Part shown: positions 62,358 through 64,000 of the stretch, piece after piece | How the letters are laid out: every line of letters begins with the position of its first letter | Numbering within the stretch: position 1 is the first letter of the stretch | Assembly: GCF_019972115.1 (NCBI RefSeq) | Contig: NZ_BPFJ01000002.1 | Coordinates: forward strand, 372,001 to 436,000 | From: Sulfurovum sp. TSL6 | GTDB lineage: Bacteria; Campylobacterota; Campylobacteria; Campylobacterales; Sulfurovaceae | Direction: 5' to 3' | Length of the DNA stretch: 64,000 nucleotides | Notes under the pieces: model-generated | Seen by the model: only the letters and a program-made list of their open reading frames with translations | The model's database searches: none | What the model was told of the DNA's origin: nothing | Made by a program: the position numbers and the translations under genes

Positions 62358-64000
62358 TTACTTCAAATACCCCATGGCTGTAGCGATAATGTCATCATCA
62401 TCTTTACTGCGTGACTTGAGTACCACTCTCTCTTTAGTTTCATCCATGAATTCGATAAAGACATTTTCACCATACGAAGAGACTTTGGAGATACCTTTTT
62501 CTCTTGCCAAGACCTTCATCACAATGACATCAATGAACTGTCTGGTGATCACATCCAGCTTTCCAAATCGGTCTGCTATCTCGGCTTCTATCTCATACAC
62601 TTCTCCTGTACTTTCGCAAAGTGAGAGACGTCGGTAGAGTTCCAAACGCAACCTGTCTTCTTCGATCAGCTCTTCATTCAGGTACGCATCAATGGAGAGT
62701 TTCATATCGATATTCTGTGCCACTTCCTTGTCTTGTCCGGAAAGTTCTTTAATGGCATCTTCAAGCATACGCAAGTAGAGTGAATATCCTATCTGTTTGA
62801 TATGTCCCGACTGTGCTTCACCGATGATATTTCCTCCACCCCGTATCTCAAGGTCATGAAAGGCAAGTACTGCACCGCTTCCTAGATCTGAATGTGACTC
62901 CAATGCAAGCAGACGACGTTTTGCATTGTCTGTAAGACGTTCCTTATCTGTGACCATGAAGTAGCAGTATCCCTCTTTAGCTCCACGTCCTACACGCCCA
63001 CGAAGCTGATGCAAGTCAGCGATACCGAAATTATCCGCACCATCAACGATCATCGTGTTAGCATGAGGCATATGGATCCCAGACTCTACGATCGAAGTAG
63101 AGAGCAGTACATCATACTCTCCCTCTCCAAAAAGCATCATCTCATCTTCAGTCTCTTTTGCTGAGATCTTAGAGTGAAGCACTGCGATACGTAGTTTAGG
63201 AAGTATCTCAAGCAATTGCTTCTTTTTCTCTTCTATCCCTGCAATAGAGTTAAAGACATAAAATATCTGTCCACCACGCCGCATCTCACGAAGTATCGCT
63301 TCTTTGATCACTTTATCATCATAACTCTTCACAAACGTACGTACCCCTTGTCGCTCAGTCGGAGGGGTAAGTATTTCAGAAAAAGACTTGACTTCAGACA
63401 TGGCAAGATTCAAAGATCTTGGGATCGGAGTGGCTGACATACTGAGAAGATGTACATCAATAGCTATCTCTTTGAGTGCCTCTTTCTGTTTCACACCAAA
63501 TTTATGTTCTTCATCGATAATGACAAGTGCCAGGTTTTTAAACTTCGCTTTGAGTAACGCATGGGTTCCCACAACCACATCAATCGTCCCTTCTTGCAAG
63601 CCTTTCAGTGTGGCATTCTTCTCTTTGGTTGTAGAAAACCTGTCCAGCTTGGCTACTTTGATATCATGTCCGGAAAAACGCTCCTTAAGGCTTTTGTAAT
63701 GCTGTGAACTCAGCAGAGTCGTAGGGGCGATCATCATGGCCTGATAACCATTTTTTACCGCTACGAACATCCCGTTCATTGCTACCTCTGTTTTTCCGAA
63801 TCCTACATCTGCAGAAAGCAGTCTGTCCATCATCCGGCCCGAACTCATATCAGCCAACATATCGTTGATGGCTCGTTCCTGGTCTTCGGTATGTACAAAA
63901 CCGGCCTCAGACATAAAGATAGCATGCTCTTCCATGTCGATTTTGAGTTTGATACCTTTTTTCAAATGACGTTGTGCCGAGAGGTTAATGATCTGTGAAG
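62358..64000 (-). CDS. mfd: Transcription-repair coupling factor Mfd (C-terminal part; gene runs off the window)
   Basis: The frame is open to the right edge, so the N-terminus is outside the window. The visible residues show the translocase module: Walker A ADVGFGKTEVA, the DEEH box VIIDEEHKFGV, TATPIPRSLN, GRVGRGAKEGYCYF, and the TRCF C-terminal domain with RLELYRRLSLCES. Mfd removes stalled RNA polymerase and recruits UvrA. The codon for the first visible TTG (63965) is only internal. It precedes moxR by 72 bases; the relationship is probably incidental. Confidence 0.97.
   Translation of the reverse strand, partial: SQIINLSAQRHLKKGIKLKIDMEEHAIFMSEAGFVHTEDQERAINDMLADMSSGRMMDRLLSADVGFGKTEVAMNGMFVAVKNGYQAMMIAPTTLLSSQHYKSLKERFSGHDIKVAKLDRFSTTKEKNATLKGLQEGTIDVVVGTHALLKAKFKNLALVIIDEEHKFGVKQKEALKEIAIDVHLLSMSATPIPRSLNLAMSEVKSFSEILTPPTERQGVRTFVKSYDDKVIKEAILREMRRGGQIFYVFNSIAGIEEKKKQLLEILPKLRIAVLHSKISAKETEDEMMLFGEGEYDVLLSTSIVESGIHMPHANTMIVDGADNFGIADLHQLRGRVGRGAKEGYCYFMVTDKERLTDNAKRRLLALESHSDLGSGAVLAFHDLEIRGGGNIIGEAQSGHIKQIGYSLYLRMLEDAIKELSGQDKEVAQNIDMKLSIDAYLNEELIEEDRLRLELYRRLSLCESTGEVYEIEAEIADRFGKLDVITRQFIDVIVMKVLAREKGISKVSSYGENVFIEFMDETKERVVLKSRSKDDDDIIATAMGYLK

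Overview
The window looks like a chromosomal segment of a Campylobacterota (Epsilonproteobacteria) bacterium, probably close to Sulfurovum. The evidence is the gene content and order (hisH-hisA-prmA-ftsH-pssA-leuA; infB-rbfA-rimP-ribD-ubiE-xseA; nadA-nadC), an orphan HsrA-type response regulator without a phosphoacceptor Asp, an 88-residue GroES, TTG/GTG starts, and AT-rich sequence with -10-dominated promoters. No rRNA, CRISPR array, intact transposase or integrase was seen. Both ends cut genes: a glycosyltransferase at the left and mfd at the right.

Region 1 (1-7435, + strand) is a surface-polysaccharide locus: glycosyltransferases, two Wzy/WaaL-like membrane proteins, a WbaP/WcaJ-type initiating sugar-phosphate transferase and a short Wzz-like protein. 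Its composition is patchy. It carries an in-frame duplicated tail behind the initiating transferase and a T9G9 homopolymer tract in a 470-bp gap, both pointing to recombination and variability. Region 2 (7493-15358, - strand) is a tightly coupled seven-gene envelope-glycan operon: an LpxL-like acyltransferase, two ELM1-like proteins, two GT4 enzymes, a membrane-anchored NodB deacetylase, and a polysaccharide pyruvyl transferase-GT4 fusion. Successive genes overlap by about 4 nt.

Region 3 (15480-22255, +) is hisH-hisA-prmA-ftsH-pssA followed by leuA. A 23-codon leader peptide containing five consecutive Leu codons lies ahead of leuA and suggests attenuation. Region 4 (22256-30256) is a small accessory zone. 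It holds a decayed copy of the serS 3' end beside a two-gene cassette, intact serS, a Tat-exported superoxide reductase-like protein, a CDGSH protein gene with a one-base frameshift, a YceI remnant and several lipoproteins. A 3.1-kb segment is bounded by direct repeats that include the 3' half of a CAU-anticodon tRNA gene.

Region 5 (30406-33047) is groESL with a good promoter, then a long intergenic stretch with a C-rich-loop hairpin and a 29-codon membrane-peptide ORF. Region 6 (33048-48506, - strand) is housekeeping: an EAL protein, xseA, ubiE, ribD, rimP, rbfA, infB, ylxR, thrB, tsaB, lpxC, an M23 peptidase, a DHH phosphoesterase, nadC and nadA. Region 7 (48624-55757) holds plsY, folB, hsrA, a ferredoxin, ppx/gppA, bamA (- strand) and tyrA. 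Region 8 (55856-64000, - strand) is a complete MoxR-DUF58-BatA-BatB-BatC-BatD aerotolerance-type operon, followed by the 3' part of mfd.
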